Source: Dermacentor variabilis (lineage: Eukaryota; Arthropoda; Arachnida; Ixodida; Ixodidae). From it: 64,000 nt of DNA. Below, piece by piece: positions 45,657-57,859 of the stretch. How positions within the stretch are numbered: the first letter of the stretch is position 1; every line of letters begins with the position of its first letter. The translations under genes and the position numbers were made by a program. Below the pieces are notes generated by a model, which was given only the letters and a program-made list of their open reading frames with translations, was not told the DNA's origin and did no database searches. The stretch covers positions 204,693,017 to 204,757,016 of the forward strand of contig NC_134568.1 of NCBI RefSeq assembly GCF_050947875.1. Reading direction: 5' to 3'.

Positions 45657-45891
45657 CCCGCCGTGGTTGCTCAGTGGCTATGGTGTTGGGCTGCTGAGCA
45701 CCAGGTCGCGGGATCGAATCCCGGTCACGGCGGCCGCATTTCGATGGGGGCGAAATGCGAAAACACCGGTGTACTTAGATTTAGGTGCACGTTAAAGAAC
45801 CCCAGGTGGCCAAAATTTCCGGAGTCCTCCACTACGGCGTGCCTCATAATCACAAAGTGGTTTTAGCACGTAAAACCCCATAATTTAATTA
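45657..45891 (+). mobile_element. Ruka SINE (tRNA-derived), inserted in LINE-A copy 4
   Basis: The head has RNA polymerase III promoter boxes: an A-box-like TTGCTCAGTGGCTATGG near 45665 and a B-box GGGATCGAATCCCG near 45709. The body follows with CATTTCGATGGGGGCGAAA, GTGCACGTTAAAGAACCCCA and GGAGTCCTCCACTACGGCGT, and the end is ACGTAAAACCCCATAATTTAA. This is the wording of the Ruka SINE described from Rhipicephalus ticks. A 14-bp imperfect target duplication flanks it (ACATTACTTCATTA at 45643-45656, ACATTGCTTCTTCA at 45892-45905). It splits the LINE endonuclease. Confidence 0.92.
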
Positions 45892-48800
45892 ACATTGCTT
45901 CTTCAAGTTGCTTCGGCTCTAAACGACTGCACGACGTGCTATCAGCGGCACCCGGCCCTACGATTCTTACCGGAGATTTCAATGCTCACCATCCGCTTTG
46001 GGGAATTTTAAGATGGACTCCAGGGGAATGAGACTAGCATCCTTTGCCACACAATACGACTTTTACTGCCTCAACGATGGTAGTCCGACATACTTACGGG
46101 GGCTTTCATACAGCAGCTGCCTAGACTTGCCCCTCTCGGCGCCTTGATAAAAACATGCAATGGTTTTCAGACATCCAATCACATGGAAGTGACCATATTC
46201 CCACATACCTGAAGATCAAGGGACTATTTAACTACTCCTCCACTGCTCTCCGGCGAATTCACTGGTCAGCGTTTCGGTCACACATGGAGAAAGCATGTCA
46301 AGAAGGGAACCATTCTAGTCTGGAACACGAAATTTATAAAGCCATGCAAGAGGCTACGCGCGGTTTTAAGCCTTTTCCGAAGTATGAAGAACTTGAAGCC
46401 GAACTGCAGCGAGTACGAGCGATTCGCCGGTGAGCTGAAAGGAGATACAGGTAAACTATATCCATCCACGGCTTCAGAGAGGCAAGGCGGATGCAAAAGA
46501 AGATTCAACGCCGTATTGATGCACTACAATCATAAAGATGGAAACGATTCTGTGAGTCTTTGGATACACGTCAGCGCTTATCTCAAATATGGAGAACCGT
46601 GCGTGGACTTCACCTATCACCGCAACAGCGTATTCCTTTCAAATCTTTAGCTTTGCACCAAGGTCGAAAAGAAATCAATATTGCTGAACAATTTTGCTCA
46701 AGACTTGCCAGCTTGCAGCCCCAACGCGCACTTACACCATGTGCCACTCCTGTGCTTTGGCATTCCCACATGGATATAATGTTTTCGATGGAGGAGCTTG
46801 AAGCGACACTGGCGACTTGCAGGCGCTCTTCGTCACCTGGGCCAGACGGCGTTACCTATGCGGCGCTGGGCAATCATAGGCAGAAAGCACGACTCATGCT
46901 GCTAAACCATTACAACGAGTCCTGGCGCAACGGTTTGGTTCCACGTGAATGGAAATGCAGCGGCTTGGTTCCACTCCTCAAACCTGGTAAATCACCGTTA
47001 GATTTGTCATCGTACCGCTCCATCGTTCTGGCCAGTTGCACAGGGAAAATAATGGAAAGAATGATTTTGACTCGCCTGGAATGATACCTGCAAAATTACA
47101 ACGTGTACCCAGATGCTATGGCTGGCTTCCGGCGAGGGCGCTCATCGATAGTTAATGTCTTCGATTTGGTCACGTTTGTTCAACATGAAAAACGTCTGAA
47201 ACGACTCACTGCGGCATTATTCCTTGACATAAAAAGCACCTATAATAATGTAGCACATTATGCCATTACCGAGGCCCTGATTGAAGCCGGAATCGGTGGC
47301 CGCACTTTTCAGTGGCTACGAAGTTATTTGACCGACAGGCATTTCTTCGTGATGACCTAGGATGGCGCTACGACACAACACCAAACATTCCGTGGGGTAC
47401 CGCAAAGCTGGGTGTTGAGCCCGACGCTATTCAACCTAGTGCTCGTTGGCCTAGTCAGATGCTTGCCCAACACAGTTCAAGTTTCAATCTAAGCTGACGA
47501 CATCTGCATCTGGGCGTCTGCTGTAACACGACTGCAGGCACGAGCAAGGCTACAAAAGGCAGCTACGTTAACATCACTGTACTTGCAAAAACAGAACTTA
47601 GACCTGTCTTCGGAGAAATGCTGCCTTGTCACATTCACTCGCAAGGCAATGAAGCCTTACTCTGTAATTGTCAATGCGCAAGCAATTGCAAACGCACGGA
47701 AACACCGCTTTTTGGGGGTAATTATCGACTGCGACCTATCAAGGAGCCCGCACGTTTCATACCTAAAGAGGAGCTTAGTGACTAATAGATCTCCTCAAAT
47801 TTCTCGGCGGAAAGTCATGGGGCACGTCGGTGCGGTCAATGGTGCAGCGTTATAACGCCTTGTTCCTCGGCTTCGCAAGATACAGCCTCCCTATGCTTGG
47901 TAACACCTGCAAAACAAACCTGCGTGTACTCCAGGGACGGCAAGCCCAAGTCCTAAGGACGTGTCTCGGTATTCCGAAGTGTGCGTCTACAGCGGAAACG
48001 ACTGCCACAGCTCAAGGTCACCCAATATCAACGTACATAGCCACCGACGCTCGCAGGGCACATATTTGGCACGTTGCCCGACTACCTTCTCACCATCTTG
48101 CTGCGTTACCTGCAGAAAGGCCACACAAAACTTTCAGTCGAATAATTGTTGCCAATCGTACCTCGTTCGAACTGCATGCCTACAGCAAGACCATCCTCAC
48201 CTTTATGGTGCCTGCAGAAACCTAATGCGCCTCACCATCCCAGGAATCACGAACAAAGCTAACATGACGTCGTTTGCCCTGAAGCAGGCCACATTAGGAC
48301 TTTTACATGAGGTGCATGTAAAAAGCCGTGTGCATGTTTACATCGATGGCTTGGCCCCACCTACAAGATCAGCTGCCGCTGTGGTCATACCAGCAAGATC
48401 AGTCAAAATACAGCTAAAAACGTCACATGCATTATCAACGACAGCTGCTGAACTGGTAATACTGCGTGCGCCTCTTCATTTCATTCAAGAGAAACCACCC
48501 CACGCATGGTCAATCTTCTGTGATTCCAAGGCAGCCCAACAGAGTGTACTCTCAGCACTGTGCTTTGGATCACATAAGCAGCTCGTCGCGGAGATCAGAG
48601 AAGTCCACCATCACATAGTTGATGAAGGACACGATATAATATATCAGTGGTTGCCTAATCACAGTGGCGTACATGGCAATGATCGAGCGGACGCAGCTGC
48701 CCGATTTGCCCATGACGGCGTCAACTGCGTTGCCATTCCTCTTTAGAGAGCCGACGCAGCGAGAAAACTTTCCGCACTTGCGCGTGAATTAACATTAGCT

Positions 48801-49304
48801 CAATGGAATTCATCCGAATTCACAAGTGCACACCTTCATACCCTGGACCCTAATTTACAGCTCCCTATTCCACCCGACCTTCCACGATGTAATTGCACCC
48901 TTCCAGTCCGTCTATGGCTTGGAGTAGAATTTTCAACTGCGTACTCCTTTGTTACCGGAACGGCCGAGAGGCCCGTTTGGGACTTCTACGGGTGCAACGA
49001 AAGAATCGCACCCCTTCATTCTGAAAGTGCCTTCGTTTCAACCCGCAATGAGCAGCTCTTTCAGCCACCTATAGGCCAAATGGACAAGCGCCCACTAACG
49101 AAAAACGACATCCTTGGAAATTGGCCTACGCGAACATCAACGCGATCCGCTATGAAGGCGCTGCTGCGTTACTAAAAAGACACGGGACTTTGTGTCAATT
49201 TGTGAGTGCAGACTGTGTGACGTAGGATTGGACGGTGACACTGCGTAACACTAGGAACACCTTCGCAGACTGCGTGACAGTGCCCACAGAAACTGTTCTG
49301 TATC

Positions 49305-49392
<88 letters not shown>
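49305..49392 (+). repeat. (GT)n microsatellite in the LINE-A copy 4 3' UTR
   Basis: About 88 bp of GT with one GC variant, located between the end of ORF2 (49175) and the conserved 3' terminal box (49430). Confidence 0.95.
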
Positions 49393-49395
<3 letters not shown>

Positions 49396-49525
49396 TAAAT
49401 TCTTTTTCTTTCTTTCACCTATCACATCTCTTTGCGCCTCCCCCAGTACAGGGTAGCCAACCACAGATAATCTCTCGTTCACCTCCATGTCTTTCCTTTG
49501 CCTTGCCCCCTCTCTCTCTCTCTTC
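49393..49525 (+). repeat. LINE-A 3' UTR terminal box
   Basis: Holds CCCCCAGTACAGGGTAGCCA (about 49440) and a pyrimidine-rich end (CCATGTCTTTCC, CTCTCTCTCTCTT). The same box ends the other LINE-A copies at 13758, 17789 and 38367 (minus strand) and 59633 and 63712 (plus strand), which ties those tails to this family. Confidence 0.8.
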
Positions 49526-51439
49526 GATCGGCTTTATTGGTAACCGCCAATGTAAAATAATGTTTCGTGGTCACTGATACCATTAAAAACGCCGCGCCTC
49601 GGCCGTGTGACGTGTAGCATGACGATATACCCTCATAGTTGCAGGAATAGCCGTCTAAAACCTCCGGTGTAGCGCAAGGGATGGGCCGCTCCGATTATAA
49701 TGGTGCTGTTGGAGCAGCTGTATTAATTAGTAGGGCTCTTCACGACTGCGCTATTAACTGTGGCCATAGGTTCGAATCCTTGCCGATGCGCAATATTTTT
49801 TGAGCACGCGGCTGATATCATGCCCATAGCCACGCTCCGGTGTTCTGATAAAAGCTGGACATGCGGCCTAAACCGCTTCTCACTGTCAAAAAAAAAAGGA
49901 GAGAGAGAGCACCTGATTTCCATATGAGTAAGCAAAATTAAATCATACGCGTTGCTGAACATCGGCAAGGAGTTGCTTCAAAAGGAATTTCTCTTTGCGA
50001 GGCTTTCCTTATAGAGTCAAAATAAGCGTCAAGTCTTAAAGAAGAAAAATTTAGGGAAGTTTATTCACATGGACAACGATAGCTGCAGTGCCCTCATGCG
50101 TACACGTTGAGCACCTTGCAGGGCACGCGAAACAGGCGTGGTGATGACATGAGCGTTCCCTTTGAAACGAACTGGGGACACATGCCCCCAGCTCGTTCAT
50201 TTAGACTTTCTCGTATATCAATATTTTAAACACTTCACAATCACAGTGCCTGCCCGAGACAGGCGCGTAGCAAATACGTCGCGCGACGCGGAGCAGAAGC
50301 TCACGCGTCCGCCCCCATGCGCATTCGCCATAAATCACGTACCTTCACTTAACAGCAAGTACAACGCACCAACTTTAAGCATGCTCCATAATGACTTTGG
50401 GGTGATCGAATGTTACAGACGCCTTAGGGGTACGAGAAAGTACATTAACTCGTCATCAGCAGTAGTTCTCTACTGTATACGCACTTTACAAACATGTGGG
50501 AACATACATGTATTGCGGCTTGTTTTCTTTGCGGAAGCGCTGCTGTTTCATATTACGAAAACCAGCTCAAATTATTGGTACATACAATTCCATACATATA
50601 CAAGCTAGTTAGGAGCTCACAACGGATATAGCTGCAATAAATATTTAAATAAAGTTATGTCGGGCTCGATTGCACTCAACGCCAATAGCTAGCAGGTCAC
50701 ATTTTATACGTTACTATGCCTCAGTTATTAAAAACTGCACTCTTAGATGAAGGCGCAGCGTTAAATGATGAGTATAGCTCTCTGACTCCATGGATATACT
50801 TGATGAGCTCTCGGTTAAATATGAGCGCCTATCAACAACAACACTGGAGCTTTTCCCAGCATTAGAAACACTGAAAAACGTCACATTGAGGAAGGTCAAC
50901 CGAATGCGCTAAGGGCGCCGTGTACTAAGGCAGTTATTGAATCCTTTGGGTACTTCGTATAAGAAACCAGCAAAAGCTTACGAATGCCTGCATGTTATTT
51001 TAACCAGAGGAAAGTGAGGATTATTTCTCGAGTGATGTTCAAGCTCACTTACTCCAACTGCACTGAAGCCCATGGCAAGATGAAGGCCGGTCACGGCAAT
51101 TTTTCAAATGTATATAATACAAGTTTACTCGAGGAATGAAAAACCACGTAAAGGAGCAGCGTTAGCAACAAGAAACGCTGCATTACGAGCAGGTTTAAGG
51201 CCTGACACCGAGGACGCGTGCCGGAAAATACGAGTAAATGGGATAGGAAAATAATTTTAAAGGGTGGTCGGCTGGCCAGATATATCTTAGCGCTCGTGCG
51301 AGAGTCAAACGATGAAGTGAAAACTTCAACTGTGGGTACGATTTGAGCCTATTTTTCTCAGCGACGCGGTTTTCTAAGAACATGGGGGAACAATCGAACT
51401 GCTAATCTGAACAGCGGGCAGCGCTGAGTGGCTTCAAAA
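49526..51439. other. Intronic sequence without a recognisable gene
   Basis: A B-box-like GGTTCGAATCC occurs at 49770-49780 without a convincing tRNA fold. Otherwise only short frames. Confidence 0.5.
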
Positions 51440-51960
51440 CATGAGGAGCAGCGCAAGTAGGCAGCCGGGTCGTTTAGAAGCCTGTCCCACGCCGACGCTT
51501 GCATGGGGCATTCCTTTGGCGCGGGGGAACCGCACGCTAGATTCGCGACGACGCTTTCTCGATGCAAGACGGGCGGAGAGCGCCACGACGAGCGGCTCTT
51601 CTTGTGCCGCATGCGTGCGTGCCGGCCCCGCACTCGGGCAACGGCCGTCGAGAGGACGCCGCGTTCCTTCACGCGTCCCGCGCACGGGGATTACGAGGCC
51701 CAGAACGCGCGAGGCACCATTTCCGGAAAGCCGGACAGTAAATACATGCACGCCCGGCAACGCAGTTACCGCGCCGGCGAGGCACAAAGCAACACGAGCA
51801 GAGCCATCGTGAGGCGTTGCTGCTGCGGCTTGCCGGCCGGAGTGCACGCGCCGGAGCGGCGCGGGAAGAGTTTCGCCACGAAATGCATTTTGGTTCCTGC
51901 CTTGCGTCCACCAGCGCAGCACTCGGGCTTTGCAGGGTCGGCGCCGCTGTCAAGCTACTG
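51440..51960. other. CG-rich block with open frames on both strands
   Basis: Dense CG dinucleotides and long overlapping frames on both strands (up to 194 codons plus, 162 minus), none with a domain signature. In an arthropod intron this may be an unrecognised repeat or a regulatory block. A G-run lies nearby at 52030-52042. Confidence 0.4.
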
Positions 51961-52330
51961 TCGCGTCGACCCGGGTCTTGAATACGTGTTTCTTTCTTTC
52001 CCCAGGTCGTTCGCTTCCATCACGGAAAAGGGGGGGGGGGGGTTGAGCGTTTCTCTCAAATTGCGACTAAACACGGACGGTAAATGAGTTGCAGCACTGC
52101 ATCTGGTCTTTGGCATTTCTGTCTCAGGTTCATCACGTCGCACTGCAGTTAGCGCCACTAACTCGTCTCTGGAACGCCGATCCTCTTGTAGCACAGACCT
52201 CGCAGCTCCATTTACACAAATAATTTTTCGTTGGCATCAATTTGGGAACAGTCTGTCAGAACAAATTACCGCTGAATATCATGTCAAAAATTTAGAAAAT
52301 TGCTTATGACGTACTCTTGCTTCGTTATAT

Positions 52331-52482
<152 letters not shown>

Positions 52483-54941
52483 CTCCGTTTTATTGTATTT
52501 CGCATTACATTTGTGCGCACAAGGACTGAAAACACGGTTGTAGTTCGGCATCCGCTAGTTCATTGCATTAATTTTTTTCCAGGACAGTTCCATTCAAAGA
52601 AGATAGTCCAATTTAACTTTGTTTTAGTGATGCCGTGCATCCAATGTCCCAGTTGGGCCTAAAGATGAAATAATTTACGAAGACAAACACGCTCACGATG
52701 GAAATCCAAGTTTCCCAAGTAGTTGGCTTTTGCGAGTGGTGGCAGAACGCGCTTTAAAACGAACACCATAGTTGACGAGCTTGCTCGTAAGATGCAAGAT
52801 TTACATACAGGCTACCTGCCGTGAGTCTCACCAAAACACAGCCCGACACGCGCACCTTGTGGAAGCTCTGCCAATCTCCCGCCCTCATTCCTTGGCCGGA
52901 GTCTTCCGCGCGAGTGGTCAGGCTGGTCTGTCAATGTGCCTCGACGGTGTGTTGTCTTCGCATTGGTCTGTGAGAGCCTTAGCTGGACGGCTGGGTAGGA
53001 CGCCGCCGGCTGTGGATCCACAAAGTCAAATGACCTCCTACACGAGGCGTCTCTTAAATTATCGGTAAGGAGATGCACGCACGCCTCTCGCTGACCCCAC
53101 ATGAGCCTGTGCTCGGCTTGCTCTGCTTGAACTCCTGCAGTCTATCACCGAGGAATACGTAATCCAACTAAGCTCGACTGGAGTCCAAAGAGACCATCTT
53201 GATGAAGACTCACCGGGCGTCCCACGGAAGTTGTTCAGAATACAAAGGAATTTCTTGTCGCAAAATGGAATAATTTTTTTTTTATATTTACGTGGCAGCT
53301 GCGCGTTTCGTTCCCATGTAACAGCGTTTAGGTGCAGCAGACAGCCCGACGACTCAACCAATCAGCTGCTTTTTTTGCGCGGCCACGCACGAGTGCTCGC
53401 GGTAGTTTTTCAATCGAAACAAGTGTCACTGGCAGCATTTCGTGTGATATGAAATAAATAAAAAATGTGTCATGGATAGTGACGCCGTCTGCTAGGGCCT
53501 AGTTATCTCTTTATCGGTAAAGGTGGACTGCATCATACTATAAAAGAGCCAAAGAATGTATTTGGGAAGTTTGAATAATGTTTCCGGAAACATAACGGCC
53601 GAAATGAGAAAACTTGCTGTGCTATCCGTGACGTCTCACTGACGTACTGGCGCTGGGGTTGCAGCGCAAAATTCAATAGTGAAACCTCGACCGTAATTTT
53701 CTCTTCTAATGATTAGCCTAATACTGGAAAATCAACAAAAGTGTAGAGTTCTCGAATAATACTTTGTTAATCTACACTGATTCAGTGTTTGTCTCTAGTG
53801 TCCCCCTTACGCGTTTCATCTCTCAGGTTCCGCTGTGCCAACTGCACAGCGAGCAGAAACGAACTCGAGCGCGCACAAGTCTTCGAACGCGTTGCTCGGA
53901 TTATTGGACACATTGGCTCACTGGAACAGCGATACGGCTTCAACTTTCGTCGCAGACAACCTAATTTTCGCCATCGCCTGAAGAAGTGAGAGCCGTTACT
54001 AATAATATGGTGAAGTTTTGTGAGAGGCAGTGTAAACATGGGGGCAATGACTTAAAGAAGTAAGCAGCACTCACAACTGTCTTCACTAGGAAAATTTCTG
54101 TTCGTATGAGCGAGATATTCGCGTATGTAGGTGCTTGAGCTCCCAATAGACTGGTTCACTGCTGTGACAGTCGTTATACTCATATACAATGCGCCCCTGC
54201 TAGGAGCCGTACGCCGTGCGCAGCGGCCGAACCAGCGGGGACGTATAACTAGCGAGCGAATTCAGTTACAGAGGTGAAACTATTACCGAGGAATGCTTAG
54301 AAAAAAATTAATTGTGTTGCACTTGAACTGCTAAATCAACACGTAACTAGCGTATTACAAAACCTTCTTCTCCCTTCTTGTGATTCATTTACTTGTTGCA
54401 AGTCAATACCCCTTCTATTACATCACGTGCAGACACATCATAATGAATTCAAATGGTTTCTCATAACTGCGTGTGCATGCTTTTGATAGCTAAATGTGAC
54501 GTACGGCTTTATTTACTATAATATGTATATATATCCTTCCTTGTCCAGCATTCTATATACCTATACGGGAGTAAATTAGGAAAATATCTACCTCCTCTAA
54601 ATCAAAGAGAAAATAAAATCAGCAAGAAAAGTAACACCTAAATGTAGCGCAGCTAAAGCCTAGTATGCTTATATTCGCATGGTTTCATGAGGCTCGTCGA
54701 GAAGCAGACTAGTGTGGCCAGCGCAGAGAAAACAACAGCCTCATATGGCGTCTTGCCGCTTTCTATAACAAACTGCCATCGAGCGCGCGCGCACGCGTGT
54801 CTGTCTTTTTTTACAGCGAAGAGCCTCTACTTCGTCGGGGTTTTTCGTGTCCACGTGCGCGGTGCTCACATGAAAATGTGAGCCGATCCCGGATACTGAA
54901 AGTAAGCGGGAAGTGCAGTGTGCTGCTTCTCCAAGAGGCCT

Positions 54942-55054
54942 CACGTGACGTGAGCAGGTGACATCATCCCTTGATTAAGACGTCATCGCGCGACGTCACG
55001 TTTGACGTGATGGCATAATCAGAATTAATCATCAGGCGATATTGTCGCGTGACG
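54942..55054. promoter_or_regulatory. Cluster of TGACG/GACGTCA (CRE-like) motifs
   Basis: Within 113 bp: CACGTGACGTGA (54942-54953), GACGTCA (54979-54985), GACGTCACG (54992-55000), TGACGTGA (55003-55010) and TGACG (55050-55054). GACGTCA differs from the palindromic cAMP response element by one base. The cluster is in an intron of a cyclase gene, so a cAMP-responsive element is a tempting but untested inference. It could equally be part of a repeat. Confidence 0.3.
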
Positions 55055-56574
55055 ATGCCGTTATTGTGGTACATTCGACTTACAATCCGAAGCTATCTTG
55101 TCTGCAGCTTGTGTGTAAGTCGTACCTTACGAATTCTGCGACGCAATGTATATTGAAGAAATCGGATTAGTGCAATAAGGCATTTGCGCTGGCCGGAGGC
55201 CCTAGAAGAATGAGCATGTATGCTGCACGTTCGCACACGTGCGTGCGCGCGTGACGTGGGTCGCTTGTGGAGTTGTAGTGCTTGCCTATAACGTCTTGCT
55301 CCGCAGATCCAATTTCACAGGGTGGAGTGCAGGCGGACTTTTTTTTTTCTGTCCCGCATTCGAGTAAATTGTACTTATTGGCAGGAAGAATTTTCCATTG
55401 TGGCGCCAGGCTCACAAAGGTGCATTCCATAGAAAAAAAAACGAGGTAGAGCAGAGCCTTTTCGGAAAGCAGCCACGCATTCGGACGAGCGACGCCGGCG
55501 CCGGGTTACGGAGTGCTGTGAACAAAGAAGCGGCCCGTACTCGCGTTTAGTGGGCACTGACTGGAAACGTGGGATAAGAGGGCCGCGCGGAAAAAGGTTA
55601 GCGCGCGGCGCTCGAGTGGTTCGTGAAATGTGGGCTCGGCTGGCGCGAAACAAAGTTACTCGCTTTCCATTCTTCTCCTTCTCGACGGCAAGAATTGGAT
55701 AAAATGAGCTAACATTAGTCGCGTGCGTTTCACAAGGCGGCATTCCAGAGCGCTTCATTTGCATAGGAAAAGGGAGTAGGCGGCGAGCTTAGCCGGCTGC
55801 AAGAACGCCCGCACTCAGCCGCTTAGAGCCGCGTTAAAGGCGCCTTGAAACTCCCCTGCTGGGCTCCATTCTACGGCCGGTTTAGCCCTTAGTAAACTCT
55901 CAACGCTCCTTTTGCGTCACAAGCGCGTTATGGAAGTTTTGAGCCGCTATTGTCACGTTTATTTGAACTTGAGCGCGCAATATGTTGGCAGATGGAAAGA
56001 ACGAAAAAGTAAAAGACACAACATAGGTGCCCGCGATTCATCCAGAAACGTGGATTCCACATACCCTGCAGAGAGTAAAATATAAATATAACCTGTCTTT
56101 GGTGAAGGTAGGAAAGCAGAGGAGGAACTCAATCGAAAGAATAAACGGCTGAGTAGCCAGAGATGTAGCAGGGCCCCGTTAAAGAAGTGATCGTTATGTA
56201 ATACTAAATTGTGTTAAGATCTAAAGCTTCAATGCACCACCGCTGGTGCCACGTACAGCTGCTGCTGAAAAAAAAATTGGAAGAAGAGCAGACGCTATGC
56301 TACCACGGCTACAATTATACTTTAGCTTGGCTGTGGAAGACTGCAACACGTGTAGCTATCACCATTGAGAATGCCACTACTACAATGTAACTCCCACTAC
56401 TGTCACTGCAGCTTTACAGCGTGTCAAAGGCTTTTGATATCTATCGCTCACTATACCATGGCGAAAAATTCAAATGGCGGAATCAATGTGCCGGCACACC
56501 GAAGTGACTTTGCATGTTTCACCTTTAATGAATTCACAGATTTTCTTAGTATCTAATTAAAATTTATATATGGG

Positions 56575-57830
56575 CCATTGTTATTACAGAATCAGAATCA
56601 GAATTAGAATTTATTATTATATGTTGGGTCACAATTCAAGTATTTAGTATGCAGAAGGAGGTCCCAAAGTCAAAGACTGTATCGGGACCTCCTGTACAAG
56701 AACCGTTATTATAGTTAACATCTCAAAGCAACAGTAGCATACAATAAGTAAGTATACAAGCAACAAGAAAAGAACGGTTACAGAACAAAATAAAGAACTG
56801 ATTACAAATAATAACAAGGTTTAGCATATCTCATGGTAGCTGGAAAAATTGTACGGCAAGAAAATACCAGCAATTTATTTACAACAACAAAAGAAAAAAA
56901 TGCGAACAAAGACCGAATGCAGTAATCCATATCGTTAATCTGTCAATAATAAATGCATTTTTAGTTCTCTTTTAAATTATGATAAAGATTTTACGTTTTT
57001 CATTATGAAAGGAAGAGTGTTCCACATTGATATGAAAGTGAATTATACAGTCTGTTTACCATAGTTAGTGCGGATTCTTGGTAAAAGAAAATCGTTATTG
57101 AACGCAAATCTGGTGTTACCATGAATCATCAGGTTAGACGGTAAAATGTGATCGATGGTAGATCGTTATTCACAAATCTGTAGAAAAAAATACCTAGGTT
57201 GTATATAGTGAGTCCAGAAATGGTAAGGATGTTATTCTCGTGTAGTAGGGACAATGCATTAGAAAAGCGTGGACTGCAAGTAATTATTCTGATGGCTCGG
57301 TTCTGGACTTTCTGGAGAGACGCAATATGAGTATTATAGTAGTTTCGCCAACATATTATTCATTAAGTAATGTGAGAGTGGACAAAAGAGTGGTAAAGTG
57401 ACAGTAATGTGGTACGTGTGAAGTAAGGACGTGTTTTAATTAAGATGCGTATACCATAAGCTATTTTCTTTTTTATGTGAGTAATATGATTGTGATATTT
57501 CAAATTACAATCAAGTAGAATACCAAGGGAAGATGAACATCAACTTGGAGGAAGGCGGTGAGGACCAAAGTGATAGGTGGAATGGATGGTATGTTTCGCT
57601 GATGGGAAGAAAAACCAACAAATTTAGTCTTAGTTGCATTAATAGATAACATGTAAACATTACATCACCTTGGGATATTTTTTATAAGTTAGCATTTAAC
57701 TTCTTAACGAGAGATGAGATATCTTTATGAAAGGTGAATATAGTGGTGTCATCTGCGTACAGAATGCATTTTGCGGAAGAAATGCAAAGCGCTATTATGC
57801 TTTTTCGAAATGTTATCCCCTGGTTGCCTT
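56575..57830 (-). mobile_element. L2/CR1-like LINE, 3' half (RT with YADD)
   Basis: On the minus strand the RT catalytic box is intact as ILYADDTTIF (box at 57748-57759), followed by KDISSLVKKLNANL. Further on, after frame changes, come THIASLQKVQNRAIRII, a block with LYNSLSYQCGTLF, and the 3' end with TTCTGATTCTGATTCTG at about 56590, the short tandem tail of this LINE group. It is 5'-truncated at about 57830, where the next LINE starts in the opposite direction. The endonuclease fragment at 20875 may be from a related family. Confidence 0.8.
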
Positions 57831-57859
57831 AAACGCAAGAATATATCATCGCTAAATTT

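Larger units (their letters stand above)
45200..49175 (+). pseudogene. LINE-A copy 4 ORF2 (endonuclease, RT, RNase H), interrupted
   Basis: The endonuclease begins near 45215 (NARGLKSRI), is broken by the RTE tail, resumes with NIIRISGYEAFMCS, is broken by Ruka, then continues with LTGDFNAHHPLWG (about 45960) and a SHGSDHIPTYLK block (46155-46433). RT blocks follow: SSSPGPDGVTYA, KPGKSPLDLSSYRSIVLASC, GFRRGRSSIVNV, FLDIKSTYNNV. The catalytic YADD is destroyed because its Tyr codon is TAA (47490-47492). RNase H has a changed first motif (VYIDGL rather than IYTDGS), then TTAAEL, CDSKAAQ and QWLPNHSGVHGNDRADAAARFAH (to 48746). The C-terminus runs to a stop at about 49175. Copies 1 and 3 show the intact YADD. 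Confidence 0.87.
42041..49525 (+). mobile_element. LINE-A copy 4, near full length, with four nested insertions
   Basis: Plus strand, from the ORF1 Met near 42041 to the family 3' UTR ending at about 49525. It is interrupted by a LINE-B copy (42098-43404), a Harbinger-like MITE (43551-44042), an RTE tail (45316-45449) and a Ruka SINE (45657-45891). A GT microsatellite grew in the 3' UTR (49305-49392). Without the guests the element would be roughly 5.5 kb with the order ORF1, endonuclease, RT, RNase H. It lies opposite to the cyclase gene, in the intron upstream of the exon at 40958. This is the best copy for reconstructing the family. Confidence 0.88.

Noticed and set aside
45657..45891. A CRISPR array or bacterial mobile element was considered for the various short repeats in the window
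   Set aside because: No regularly spaced direct repeats with unique spacers exist; the content is eukaryotic transposons and microsatellites.
49640..49810. Possible tRNA or tRNA-SINE, because GGTTCGAATCC occurs at 49770
   Set aside because: Only the B-box is convincing; acceptor, D and anticodon arms could not be paired.
51434..52087. ORFs of 162-194 codons on both strands
   Set aside because: Overlapping frames in a CG-rich block with Arg/Ala-biased translation and no recognisable domain.
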